From positions 1 through 64,000 of the forward strand of contig CAJFUJ010000040.1 of the NCBI GenBank assembly GCA_904420185.1: a stretch of 64,000 bases of DNA, written 5' to 3'. Shown in pieces: positions 49,565 through 57,242 of this stretch; position 1 is the first letter of the stretch, and every line of letters starts with the position of its first letter. Under the pieces are notes generated by a model. It ran no database searches and was not told the origin of the DNA. It worked only from the letters and a program-made list of their open reading frames with translations. Made by a program: the position numbers and the translations under genes. This stretch comes from an uncultured Butyricicoccus sp. Its GTDB lineage: Bacteria; Bacillota; Clostridia; Oscillospirales; Butyricicoccaceae.

Positions 49565-50168
49565 TTACCGCACCTTTGAGGTGCGGGCGCTGCCGCAGGA
49601 AGGCGGCGACGGGCAAAAACAATGCCGTGTCGAAGGATACGCCGCGGTTTTCGACCAGGAAACCGTGCTGTACGAGTATGACGGCATCCAATACAAAGAA
49701 GTCATCGACCGAAACGCATTTGCGGGAGCGGAAATGCGCGATGTCGTGATGAATTTTAACCACGGGGGCAAACCCGTAGCGCGGACGAAGAATGGCACGC
49801 TGACCCTGAGCGTCGACACCAAGGGGCTGCACATTGTGGCTGATCTTGGCGGCACCGAGGAGGGACGGAGGCTCTTTGAAGAAATCCGGGGCGGCTATCT
49901 TGATCAAATGTCGTTCGCGTTTACCGTGAACAAGCAGGAATACGACCGCGCCAAGCGTCTGCGCCGCATCACCGGCTTTAAGCGCATCTTTGACGTGGCG
50001 GCGGTCGATATCCCGGCTTATGACGGCACCAGCGTCGCGGCACGCTCGTGGGCTGCGGCGGAGGCCGCGCGCGAGCACGCGGAGGCGGACAAACGCCGCA
50101 AGCTGGCCCTCAAACTCAAACTGAATGGAATCACAAAGGAGGAAACATCCCATGCCTACACCGAATAA
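49539..50168 (+). CDS. HK97-family prohead protease
   Basis: The 209-residue serine protease has the family core VEGYAAVFDQETVLYEYDG, VIDRNAF, VVMNFNHGGKPVAR (catalytic His) and GGYLDQMSFAFTV (catalytic Ser). A charged C-terminal helix may act as scaffold tether. AAGGAGGG precedes ATG 49539 and it overlaps both neighbours. It processes the capsid delta domain during maturation. Confidence 0.94.
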   Translation: MAITPETRDYRTFEVRALPQEGGDGQKQCRVEGYAAVFDQETVLYEYDGIQYKEVIDRNAFAGAEMRDVVMNFNHGGKPVARTKNGTLTLSVDTKGLHIVADLGGTEEGRRLFEEIRGGYLDQMSFAFTVNKQEYDRAKRLRRITGFKRIFDVAAVDIPAYDGTSVAARSWAAAEAAREHAEADKRRKLALKLKLNGITKEETSHAYTE

Positions 50169-51327
50169 CCATGGAACCACCGACCGTATGGCCCAGATCG
50201 AGCAGCGCCTGGCCGCCATCCAGACCGAGATGGACGCACCCGACGCCGATCTGGACGCCCTTTCCACCGAGGCCGACGGCCTGATCGCCGAGCGCAAAGG
50301 CCTGCTGGACAAGGCCGAACAGCGCCGCCAGCTGCTCGGCCGCATTGCTGCCGGTGCGGCGGGCACCGAGGTGCGCCGCTTCCCGGCAGCCGACCCCGCA
50401 CCCGAGGAAAGAACCTACACCTTTGACAGCCCGGAATATCGCGCCGCCTGGCTGCACACCCTGATGCGCTGCGATCTGTCCGAAACCGAGCAGCGCGCTT
50501 GGTCGACCGCGACCGGCTCGGCCGGTCCAGCCATCCCAACGCAGACCGCCAACCAGATTCTGACCAAGATCACCCAGTATGCGCCGCTGCTCGGCCAAAT
50601 CACCCTGCTGCGCGTGCCGGGCAACGTGACCTTTGTGGTTGAGGGCGACGAGCCGGATGCGGCCTATCACACCGAAAATGCTGCTATCACGCCCAGCGAA
50701 ACCGGCCTGACCGAGATCACCCTGTCCGCGTATGAGCTCGTCAAGCTCGTGCAAATCTCTAAGTCGGTGCAAAAGATGGCAATCGACGCATTCGAGGGAT
50801 GGCTGACCGATATGATCGCCAAGAAGCTGGCAAAACAGATCTCTGCGACCATCCTAACCGGCACAGGCACCAGCCAGGGCAAGGGCATTGACAAGGCCAA
50901 CACTTGGGGCGCAGCCAATGCGGTCACGGTCGCCAAGGACGCCGCGCTGACCACCCAGAACGTACTTGATCTGATCGCGCTGCTGCCGGGCGGCTATGAC
51001 GCAGGCGCGTCCTTCCTGATGAGCAAAAAGACCCTGTTCACCGACTTCATGCCGCTCCAGGACAAGGGTAAGAACGACCTGGTGCGCATGGAAGGCGGCA
51101 GCTATTTTATCTATGGCTATCCGGTCCTGCTGGACGAGCGCGTCGCCGACCACGAGGCCTATCTCGCCAATCTGTCTACGGTCATTGGCAACATGCCCGA
51201 AGATGTGACCGTTACCTCGGACTTTGACCTGACCAAGAATGCGTTTCTGTTCCTTGGCAGCGCGATGTTCGACTGCCAGCCCGCACGGCCAGACGCGGTG
51301 CGCAAGCTGGTCAAGGCGACTGCGTAA
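50152..51327 (+). CDS. HK97-fold major capsid protein
   Basis: The 391-residue protein begins with a coiled delta/scaffold domain (about 1-90, RMAQIEQRLAAIQTEMDAPD). The HK97 fold follows from about 110 (AIPTQTANQILTKITQYAPL, ILTGTGTSQGKGI, GYPVLLDERV). AAAGGAGG supports ATG 50152; an upstream ATG in frame lies inside the protease gene. It builds the icosahedral head and is likely cleaved by the adjacent protease. Confidence 0.95.
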   Translation: MPTPNNHGTTDRMAQIEQRLAAIQTEMDAPDADLDALSTEADGLIAERKGLLDKAEQRRQLLGRIAAGAAGTEVRRFPAADPAPEERTYTFDSPEYRAAWLHTLMRCDLSETEQRAWSTATGSAGPAIPTQTANQILTKITQYAPLLGQITLLRVPGNVTFVVEGDEPDAAYHTENAAITPSETGLTEITLSAYELVKLVQISKSVQKMAIDAFEGWLTDMIAKKLAKQISATILTGTGTSQGKGIDKANTWGAANAVTVAKDAALTTQNVLDLIALLPGGYDAGASFLMSKKTLFTDFMPLQDKGKNDLVRMEGGSYFIYGYPVLLDERVADHEAYLANLSTVIGNMPEDVTVTSDFDLTKNAFLFLGSAMFDCQPARPDAVRKLVKATA

Positions 51328-51331
51328 GTCC

Positions 51332-51643
51332 ATGGTAGAGCTGGACCGGTTTAAGCTGTACGCCCGCGTCGACTATGCAGACGACGACCCGCTGATTCTG
51401 TCTATGATTGCGGCAGCGGACAACGCTGTGCGCGACATGACCGGCAAATTGCCGCCGGGCGAAACGGATGAGCTGTTTGACATGGCGGTGCTACAGCTTT
51501 CGGCGCACTGGTACGAGAACCGCACGCCGGTGGCCGACGGGGGCGTGCATGAGGTACCCTTCACCATACAGGTGCTGCTGAGCCACATCGCCTTGTCTAG
51601 CCGTTACCCGGAAAAGGAGGATGTCGATGGGGCTGCCCAATGA
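51332..51643 (+). CDS. Head-tail connector protein (gp6-like)
   Basis: The 103-residue helical protein (ELDRFKLYARVDYADDDPLI, LILSMIAAADNAVRDMTG) matches phage gp6/YqbG-like connectors that form the ring below the portal. It follows the capsid gene by 4 bases and overlaps the next gene. Confidence 0.88.
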   Translation: MVELDRFKLYARVDYADDDPLILSMIAAADNAVRDMTGKLPPGETDELFDMAVLQLSAHWYENRTPVADGGVHEVPFTIQVLLSHIALSSRYPEKEDVDGAAQ

Positions 51644-51965
51644 TTTAAAACATCGGCTGACCGTGCTGAACAAAACGCCAAAGGAGAACGACAACGGCGA
51701 AACATACTACGACTACACCGAGGACGGCGCGATCTGGGGCGCGCTGACCGTGGTGAGCGGCCGCACCGAAACCCTGCCGGGTGAGGCCGGGCGGGCGGCG
51801 GTGACGCATAAGATCACCATCCGGCCGCATGCCTGCCGGCTGACAACGGCGACACGCTTTCTCTACCAAGGGCAGCGGTATGATGTGCAGTATTGGCAAC
51901 CGCATTACAAGCGGCGCGACCGCATCGAAGTGATGGTAAGGCTGGTGGTGGAAAATAGCGCGTGA
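51627..51965 (+). CDS. Head closure protein (SPP1 gp16/HK97 gp9-like)
   Basis: The 112-residue beta-barrel protein (LPNDLKHRLTVLNKTPKEND, IWGALTVVSGRTE, YQGQRYDVQYWQPHYKRRDR) is a phage head-tail adaptor. ATG 51627 lies 6 bases after AAAGGAGG; ATG 51621 is too close. It seals the head after packaging. Confidence 0.88.
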   Translation: MGLPNDLKHRLTVLNKTPKENDNGETYYDYTEDGAIWGALTVVSGRTETLPGEAGRAAVTHKITIRPHACRLTTATRFLYQGQRYDVQYWQPHYKRRDRIEVMVRLVVENSA

Positions 51966-52425
51966 CGGCATCGACCTGTCCGAGCTGGACAGGTTTACCG
52001 CCCGGCTGGTCCGCTCCTCCGAGGAGGCGGCCAAAGTCCAGCGCAAGTTTTTGCAACAGCAAGGCAACGCACTGCGGCGCAAAACCAGGGCGCAGGCGCG
52101 GGCAGCCGGCATCAAGACAAAGAGCGGCAACTACATGAAGGGCATCAAGCGAGGCAAGGTGTGGAGGATGCCGGACGGCACGCAAGCGGTGCGCGCGTAT
52201 GCAAACACACCGCATGCCCACCTGATCGAAGATGGCCACGACCAGGTTGTCAACCCGGGCAAGGGCAAAGGCAACGGCCGCGGTGTGCGTCCCGGCAGAG
52301 GTATTGGCCGCAAGGTCGGCCATGTAAACGGCCGCGCGGTGTTCGCAAAGGCCGGCGAGGCTTTTGCGAGCGCGTATGTGCGCGCCTGCGAGGAGGTAAT
52401 CGATGAGATGATCGGCAAAATATGA
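51955..52425 (+). CDS. HK97 gp10-like tail completion protein with apparent AUA start
   Basis: The family N-terminus is present in frame as (start)-ARDGIDLSELDRFTARLV, but no ATG, GTG or TTG begins it: an in-frame stop is at 51937-51939 and the only sensible start is ATA 51955, followed by GCG. GGTGGTGG stands just upstream, and the gene overlaps the previous stop by 11 bases. With that start it is 156 residues, the family norm. The first canonical alternative is TTG 52051, which would delete 32 conserved residues and has no ribosome binding site. Confidence 0.72.
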   Translation: MARDGIDLSELDRFTARLVRSSEEAAKVQRKFLQQQGNALRRKTRAQARAAGIKTKSGNYMKGIKRGKVWRMPDGTQAVRAYANTPHAHLIEDGHDQVVNPGKGKGNGRGVRPGRGIGRKVGHVNGRAVFAKAGEAFASAYVRACEEVIDEMIGKI

Positions 52426-52853
52426 AGATCGAGGATATTCGCGCGGCACTGACCGCGCTGGTGCGCGAAATCGACCCCACAGCCAAGGTTGTAAAGGCCG
52501 ACGAGCGAACGCCGGTCATCCGCCCATCGTTTCGCATCGACGTGCTGCCCATGGGTGGCGGCGCGGCCTGCAACGGGGCGCGCGAGCGCGAGGTGGACGT
52601 GGACATCTGGTACTACCCCAAGGATGCCGACCACCCGCGCGACGAATGCGACACAGTCGCCGATCAGCTGCTCGCGGCGCTTGACAGCGGTTTTACGGCG
52701 GGCGGCATCTATATACCGCTGGATGAGGACGCAAGCTGTGACAGCGCACAGGACGTGCTGGTGGTGCAGTTTTCCGCCTCATGGGTCGAAACCGCCGCCG
52801 AGGACGGCGAATACATGGAAACCCTCGTTTATAACAAGGAGGAAATAATATAA
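52422..52853 (+). CDS. Tail terminator-like protein (DUF6838-like)
   Basis: The 143-residue protein (KIEDIRAALTALVREIDPTA, RPSFRIDVLPMGGG, REREVDVDIWYYPKDADHPR) resembles the family of phage proteins found between gp10 and sheath in Xkd-type phages. It probably caps the tail tube. It overlaps gp10 by 4 bases. Confidence 0.8.
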   Translation: MKIEDIRAALTALVREIDPTAKVVKADERTPVIRPSFRIDVLPMGGGAACNGAREREVDVDIWYYPKDADHPRDECDTVADQLLAALDSGFTAGGIYIPLDEDASCDSAQDVLVVQFSASWVETAAEDGEYMETLVYNKEEII

Positions 52854-53951
52854 ATGGCAATTACCATGCCCAAAATCGAGGTGACATTCCAGCAGAAGGC
52901 GACCAGCCTCATTTCGCGCAGTGAGCGCGGTGTGGCCATTCTGCTGATTCGGGACGACACCAACAAAACCTTTACCCACAAGCAGTACACCGACCTGTCC
53001 GCGCTCGATGCAGACAAGACGCTGTATACAGCCGACAACTATAACGCGATATCCGATATGCTGTCGTTTGCACCGTACCAGAGCCATGTGTTCCGGCTGG
53101 ACACCACCGGTACGCTGGCGGACGCGCTCGCCGAGGTCGGCCATACGGTCAAGACTGGCTGGCTCGCCATCGCGGGCCAGAATGCGGATGACGGCGCCGC
53201 GCTGGCAAGCTGGGTCAAGGCACAGGCGGCCAAAGCCAAGAGTTATAAGTGCATCGTGCACAACGTCACGCCCCTGCCGGACGACATGCACGTCGTCCAT
53301 TTCGCCAATGAAAAGGTGACGTTCACCGACGAGCGCGGCGAACAGGGCGGCGAAGCCTATCTGCCCAGCTTGCTGGCCATCCTCGCCGTGTGCAACGTCG
53401 AGCGCGGCTGCACGAACTACCTGTGCAGCAATCTCGCGTCCGTGCAGGAGGTGGAGGACAACGACGCTGCAGTCGGCGCGGGCAAGTTTATTTTGTACAT
53501 CGACGAAGAAGGCGCGGTGCGCATCGGCCAGGGCATCAATTCCCTGACCACCCTGGACGGCAACACCAAGACCGAGGACATGCAGTTCATCGAAACGGTC
53601 GAGGCAATGGATATGATGCGCGACGATATTACATCCACCTTCCGCAGCACCTATCTGGGCAATTACCGCAACACGCGGGACAATCAAATGCTGTTTATTG
53701 CCGCGCTCAATAGTTCGTATTTCCGGCAGCTCATGCGGGAGAATATCCTGGACCCGGACTACGCCAACGCCGCGTCGATCGACGTAGAAGCGCAGCGCGC
53801 CGCGTGGGTGGCGAGCGGCAAGGCCGAAGCTGCCGACTGGGATGATGACACGGTCAAGGCCACGCCGTTTAAGCGCACGGTGTATCTGCGCGGGGATGTG
53901 AAAATTTTGGGTTCCATGACCGATCTGATTTTCCCAATCAACCTGTTTTAA
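52854..53951 (+). CDS. Phage tail sheath protein (XkdK-like)
   Basis: The 365-residue sheath subunit is recognised from its N-terminal region (SRSERGVAILLIRDDTNKTF), the central insertion, and the C-terminal sheath domain (TFRSTYLGNYRNTRDNQMLF, VYLRGDVKILGSMTDLIFPI). It marks the phage as contractile-tailed. GGAGG precedes ATG 52854. Confidence 0.94.
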   Translation: MAITMPKIEVTFQQKATSLISRSERGVAILLIRDDTNKTFTHKQYTDLSALDADKTLYTADNYNAISDMLSFAPYQSHVFRLDTTGTLADALAEVGHTVKTGWLAIAGQNADDGAALASWVKAQAAKAKSYKCIVHNVTPLPDDMHVVHFANEKVTFTDERGEQGGEAYLPSLLAILAVCNVERGCTNYLCSNLASVQEVEDNDAAVGAGKFILYIDEEGAVRIGQGINSLTTLDGNTKTEDMQFIETVEAMDMMRDDITSTFRSTYLGNYRNTRDNQMLFIAALNSSYFRQLMRENILDPDYANAASIDVEAQRAAWVASGKAEAADWDDDTVKATPFKRTVYLRGDVKILGSMTDLIFPINLF

Positions 53952-53964
53952 GGAGGCATAAACG

Positions 53965-54393
53965 ATGCCGGAATTTAACCCCACTCATATCATGCACGGC
54001 AACGGCGGCACGGCCTGGTGGAACGGCAAAAAGCTGACCACCCTGCAAAGTGTGGAAGCCAAGGTCACAGGCGATTTTGAGGACATCAATGTCTGCGGCG
54101 ACCCGGCGACTTACAAGGTCTACAACGGCTACGCAGGCGAGGGTACGCTGACCGTGCTTAAGATCGACAGCGATATTTTAAAGCAGCTCGCCGAGGCCTT
54201 CCGCACGGGCGTGATGCCTGAGATCACGGTCATCACCGCCCAGACCCAAAAGGGTACAAACAAGGTCGAGCGCGTCGCATACAGCGATATCACGGTCGAC
54301 GAATTTATGCTCGCTAAGTTCGAGAAAAAGACCAAAACCGAGCAGGAAGTGCCATTTAAGTTCGGCAATTTTGACGTTTTGGAAACATTGTAA
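53965..54393 (+). CDS. Phage tail tube protein (XkdM-like)
   Basis: The 142-residue protein starts PEFNPTHIMHGNGGTAWWNG and contains AKVTGDFEDINVCGDPATYK and KKTKTEQEVPFKFGNFDVLE, the XkdM pattern. It forms the inner tail tube inside the sheath. AAGGAGG precedes ATG 53965. Confidence 0.94.
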   Translation: MPEFNPTHIMHGNGGTAWWNGKKLTTLQSVEAKVTGDFEDINVCGDPATYKVYNGYAGEGTLTVLKIDSDILKQLAEAFRTGVMPEITVITAQTQKGTNKVERVAYSDITVDEFMLAKFEKKTKTEQEVPFKFGNFDVLETL

Positions 54394-54405
54394 GGAGGAG
54401 AAGAC

Positions 54406-54792
54406 ATGGATGAAAGACTGCTGGAAGCGCTCGCGGCGCGGGCCGAGCAGCGCGCCCAGGCGCACAGCGAGAGAAAACCCTTTGTGATCGGCGGGCAGAA
54501 GATCGCTTGCCGCAAGCTGACGCCTGCGCAGCAACTCGAGTATTTCAGCGCCTTTGTCGAAGCCAGCGGCCCGGCTGCTTTGGTCGACATATGTGTGCCG
54601 CTGATTTACGATTCCTGCCCAGATTTGCAGGACCCCGCGCTGCACAAAGCGCTCGGCGTGACCGACCCGTATGATACTGTGCGCCGCCTGATGGACTTGC
54701 GTGAAATCGACCGCCTGGGCGGCCAGCTGATGAGATGGAACGGCCTGCTGGCCGATGATGCGGCCGCAGAGGATACGGCAAAAAACTCGTAA
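54406..54792 (+). CDS. Tail assembly chaperone, unshifted product (XkdN-like)
   Basis: The 128-residue protein (FVIGGQKIACRKLTPAQQLE, DICVPLIYDSCPDLQDPALH, VRRLMDLREIDRLGGQLMRW) is in the XkdN/phage tail assembly chaperone slot between tube and tape measure. It ends at TAA 54790-54792, six bases past a slippery heptamer. AAGGAGG precedes ATG 54406. Confidence 0.9.
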   Translation: MDERLLEALAARAEQRAQAHSERKPFVIGGQKIACRKLTPAQQLEYFSAFVEASGPAALVDICVPLIYDSCPDLQDPALHKALGVTDPYDTVRRLMDLREIDRLGGQLMRWNGLLADDAAAEDTAKNS

Positions 54793-54998
54793 GGCGCGAC
54801 CCGCTGCTCGACCTTGCGGCATTTTACGCCCCGCGCGGCATTGCACCGGAAACCATCCGGCGCATGAGCCTGTTAGACCGGGCGGTGCTGCGGGCCGGCC
54901 GGGCGCGCTATTATGAAGAACTGCGCCTTTTGACAGCGGCGGGCATTGCCACGGCGTTTTCTAAGGAAAAGGAGGATGCGGACAGTGGCGAAAAGTAA
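54406..54998 (+). CDS. Tail assembly chaperone, -1 frameshift product (gpG/gpGT-like)
   Basis: At 54780-54786 the heptamer A AAA AAC is in the correct zero-frame phase (gcA AAA AAC). Slipping back one base joins the upstream gene to an open frame that continues LVRRDPLLDLAAFYAPRGIA to a stop at 54996-54998, adding about 70 residues. That frame has no start of its own and fills an otherwise empty 190-base gap. It ends 14 bases inside the tape measure gene. This is the layout of lambda gpGT and its myovirus counterparts. Confidence 0.82.
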
Positions 54999-56793
54999 GG
55001 TCATCAACACCGTCCTCCAACTGCGCGACAACATATCGGGCGGCCTGCTCAAAGCGGCGAGAAACGCCAAAAAATCGGGCGCAGATATTTCCGACAGCAT
55101 GATGAGCGCCACCCGGCAGGTGGTGGCGTTTAAACGCAAGGCGGTCGACGGCATCGAAACCTTTGCCAAGACCGCTATGGGCATCGGCGTGGCCGGTGCA
55201 TCCGCCCTGACAACCGCCTTCCTCGCCTTGGATGGCGCGACCGAAGAATACCGGATAAACCAGGGCAAGCTGCAAACCGCCTTTGCCGGGACCGAAATGG
55301 GCTTTCAGGGCGCGCGCAAGGCCTATACCGCATTTTACGAGATTCTAGGTGACAGCGATACGGCGACCGAAGCCGCCCAGGCGTTGTCAACCCTGGCCAA
55401 GAACCAGGAGGATGTGACCAAATGGACGCGCGTTGCAGCGGGTGTAATCGGCAAGTGGGGCGACGGCATCAGCGTCAATAGCCTGATACAGGACATCGGC
55501 GAAAGCGCGGTCAGCGGTGCCGTGACCGGCGGTCTGGCCGACGCGCTCAACTGGATTGGCATTTCCGAGGATAGCTTCAACGAAAAGCTGGAGGACACGG
55601 GTTCGACCGCCGAACGGGCGACCCTGATTTTAAACACGCTGACCAGCGCCTATGACGGTTATGCCGATGCGTTCTATCAGAACAATGCCCAGATGGTCAA
55701 GAGCCGCAACTATCAGACCCAGCTGGCCAATACCATGGCCGTGCTGGGCTCCGCCAGCCAGACCGCCAAAAACGGCATCCTGGAGCTGCTCGGCGCGCAG
55801 GAAAGCGGCGGCTTCCGGGCGGGCTCCATGCTCGACTGGGCGACGCAGAAGGCCGAAGCCTTGGGTACATGGATGCAATCGGCCGATTTTTCGGCGTTCG
55901 CTGCCAAGGTGGACCAGGGCTTCGGCACAGCTTTGGAGAGGGCAAGCAGTGCGCTGCAATGGTGCAAAGAGAACGGCGATTTGCTGATCGGCGGGCTGAA
56001 GCTGCTGGCTGGCGCCTTTGTCGCTGTCAAAGTTGTGACCTTCACGTCCAATTTGGTCAGCGCGGTGCAGACGATCGGCGGCTTTATCAGCACCCTTGGC
56101 GCGATGTCAGCAGCAACCAGGACCCAGTCGACCGTGACCACCTCGGCCACGTTGGCGCAGCACGGCCTGAACGCCGCCATGCGGGCAAATCCAATCGGGT
56201 TCATCATTTCGATCATCTATACACTGGTTGCTGTCGGCGTGACGCTTTATCAGAACTGGGATACCATCAAAGCCAGCGCGATTGCGTTGTGGGAGAAGGC
56301 AAAAGCAACTTTTCAAGGGATCAAGACTTCCGTACAAGATTCGTTCGCCGGAGTAATTGAATATGCAGGCAAGGTCAAGAGCTACTTTGTAGAGACATTT
56401 GGGCCGGCCATCCAAGCCATCAAAGATGCGTTTAATGCGGTAAAAGAGGCGGTCGGCGGCCTGATCGACAAGGTCAAGGTGTTTTTGGGAATGGACACCC
56501 GAAAGACCGTACAAGTCGACACGCAATATTATAGTGGGCATGGACACAACGCCCTAGGCACCAGCTACTGGCGCGGCGGCCCGACGGCCGTACACGAGCG
56601 CGGCGGTGAGATCATCGACCTGCCGAGCGGCACGCGGATCATCCCACATGATGTGTCCGAAAAGATGGCAGGCGGGCGCAATATAAACATCTATGTTATT
56701 GTGCAGGGCAACGTGATCGGCAACCGACAATATGCCGACGAGCTGGGTGAGATCGTCGTTGGCAAGGTGCTGCGCGCGATGGACAATGTGTAA
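54985..56793 (+). CDS. Tail tape measure protein
   Basis: The 602-residue protein has an amphipathic helical N-terminus (INTVLQLRDNISGGLLKAAR), hydrophobic helices in the middle (LLIGGLKLLAGAFVAVKVVT; IGFIISIIYTLVAVGVTLYQ) and a C-terminal domain with SYWRGGPTAVHERGGEIIDL and IPHDVS. GTG 54985 is chosen because AAGGAGG (54969-54975) is 9 bases upstream; ATG 54976 abuts the ribosome binding site. It sets tail length and is short for this role, implying a short tail. Confidence 0.92.
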   Translation: MAKSKVINTVLQLRDNISGGLLKAARNAKKSGADISDSMMSATRQVVAFKRKAVDGIETFAKTAMGIGVAGASALTTAFLALDGATEEYRINQGKLQTAFAGTEMGFQGARKAYTAFYEILGDSDTATEAAQALSTLAKNQEDVTKWTRVAAGVIGKWGDGISVNSLIQDIGESAVSGAVTGGLADALNWIGISEDSFNEKLEDTGSTAERATLILNTLTSAYDGYADAFYQNNAQMVKSRNYQTQLANTMAVLGSASQTAKNGILELLGAQESGGFRAGSMLDWATQKAEALGTWMQSADFSAFAAKVDQGFGTALERASSALQWCKENGDLLIGGLKLLAGAFVAVKVVTFTSNLVSAVQTIGGFISTLGAMSAATRTQSTVTTSATLAQHGLNAAMRANPIGFIISIIYTLVAVGVTLYQNWDTIKASAIALWEKAKATFQGIKTSVQDSFAGVIEYAGKVKSYFVETFGPAIQAIKDAFNAVKEAVGGLIDKVKVFLGMDTRKTVQVDTQYYSGHGHNALGTSYWRGGPTAVHERGGEIIDLPSGTRIIPHDVSEKMAGGRNINIYVIVQGNVIGNRQYADELGEIVVGKVLRAMDNV

Positions 56794-56805
56794 GGAGGTC
56801 CTATT

Positions 56806-57228
56806 ATCGCCTATCAAGTGATTTTTAGTGTAAACAACAACGAGGAAGTCTTTGTGCTGCCCCATGTGCCGGTGGATTTCCCGCTGCCCCAGCCTGAGCA
56901 GCACAGCGAAACCTATACCGGCTTAAGCCAGGACTATCGCCGCATCGGTACCATGGGCCTGCGCACGCTTTCCTGGGACAGCTTTTTCCCGGTTGGACGG
57001 CGGTATGGCTTCATGCCCGCCGAAGCGCTCGAGGACGGCTGGGCCTATGTCAGCTTTTTTGAGCGCTGGCGGCCGCGTAAGGTGCCGTTTCGTTTGATCG
57101 TACTGGACAGCCAGGGCGTCAGCCGGCTGAATATGGCCTGCACGGTGGATGCCTTTGAGCCGAGCATTAAGCGTAACGGCGATATCGCGTACAGCATCTC
57201 TGTGACCGAATACCGGTTTATCCAGTAA
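56806..57228 (+). CDS. Tail protein (XkdP-like position) with apparent AUC start
   Basis: The product (start)-AYQVIFSVNNNEEVFVLPHV ... RRIGTMGLRTLSWDSFFPVG resembles the Xkd-tail proteins between tape measure and hub, without a LysM domain. AAGGAGG (56792-56798) is placed 7 bases before ATC 56806, which is followed by GCC; no ATG/GTG/TTG is available until GTG 56818, which is 19 bases from the ribosome binding site. With ATC the protein is 140 residues. Confidence 0.75.
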   Translation: MAYQVIFSVNNNEEVFVLPHVPVDFPLPQPEQHSETYTGLSQDYRRIGTMGLRTLSWDSFFPVGRRYGFMPAEALEDGWAYVSFFERWRPRKVPFRLIVLDSQGVSRLNMACTVDAFEPSIKRNGDIAYSISVTEYRFIQ

Positions 57229-57242
57229 AGGGGGCAGACGCA

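Noticed and set aside
54790..54985. Separate small gene between tail chaperone and tape measure
   Set aside because: No start codon with a ribosome binding site in that frame; better explained as the -1 frameshift extension.
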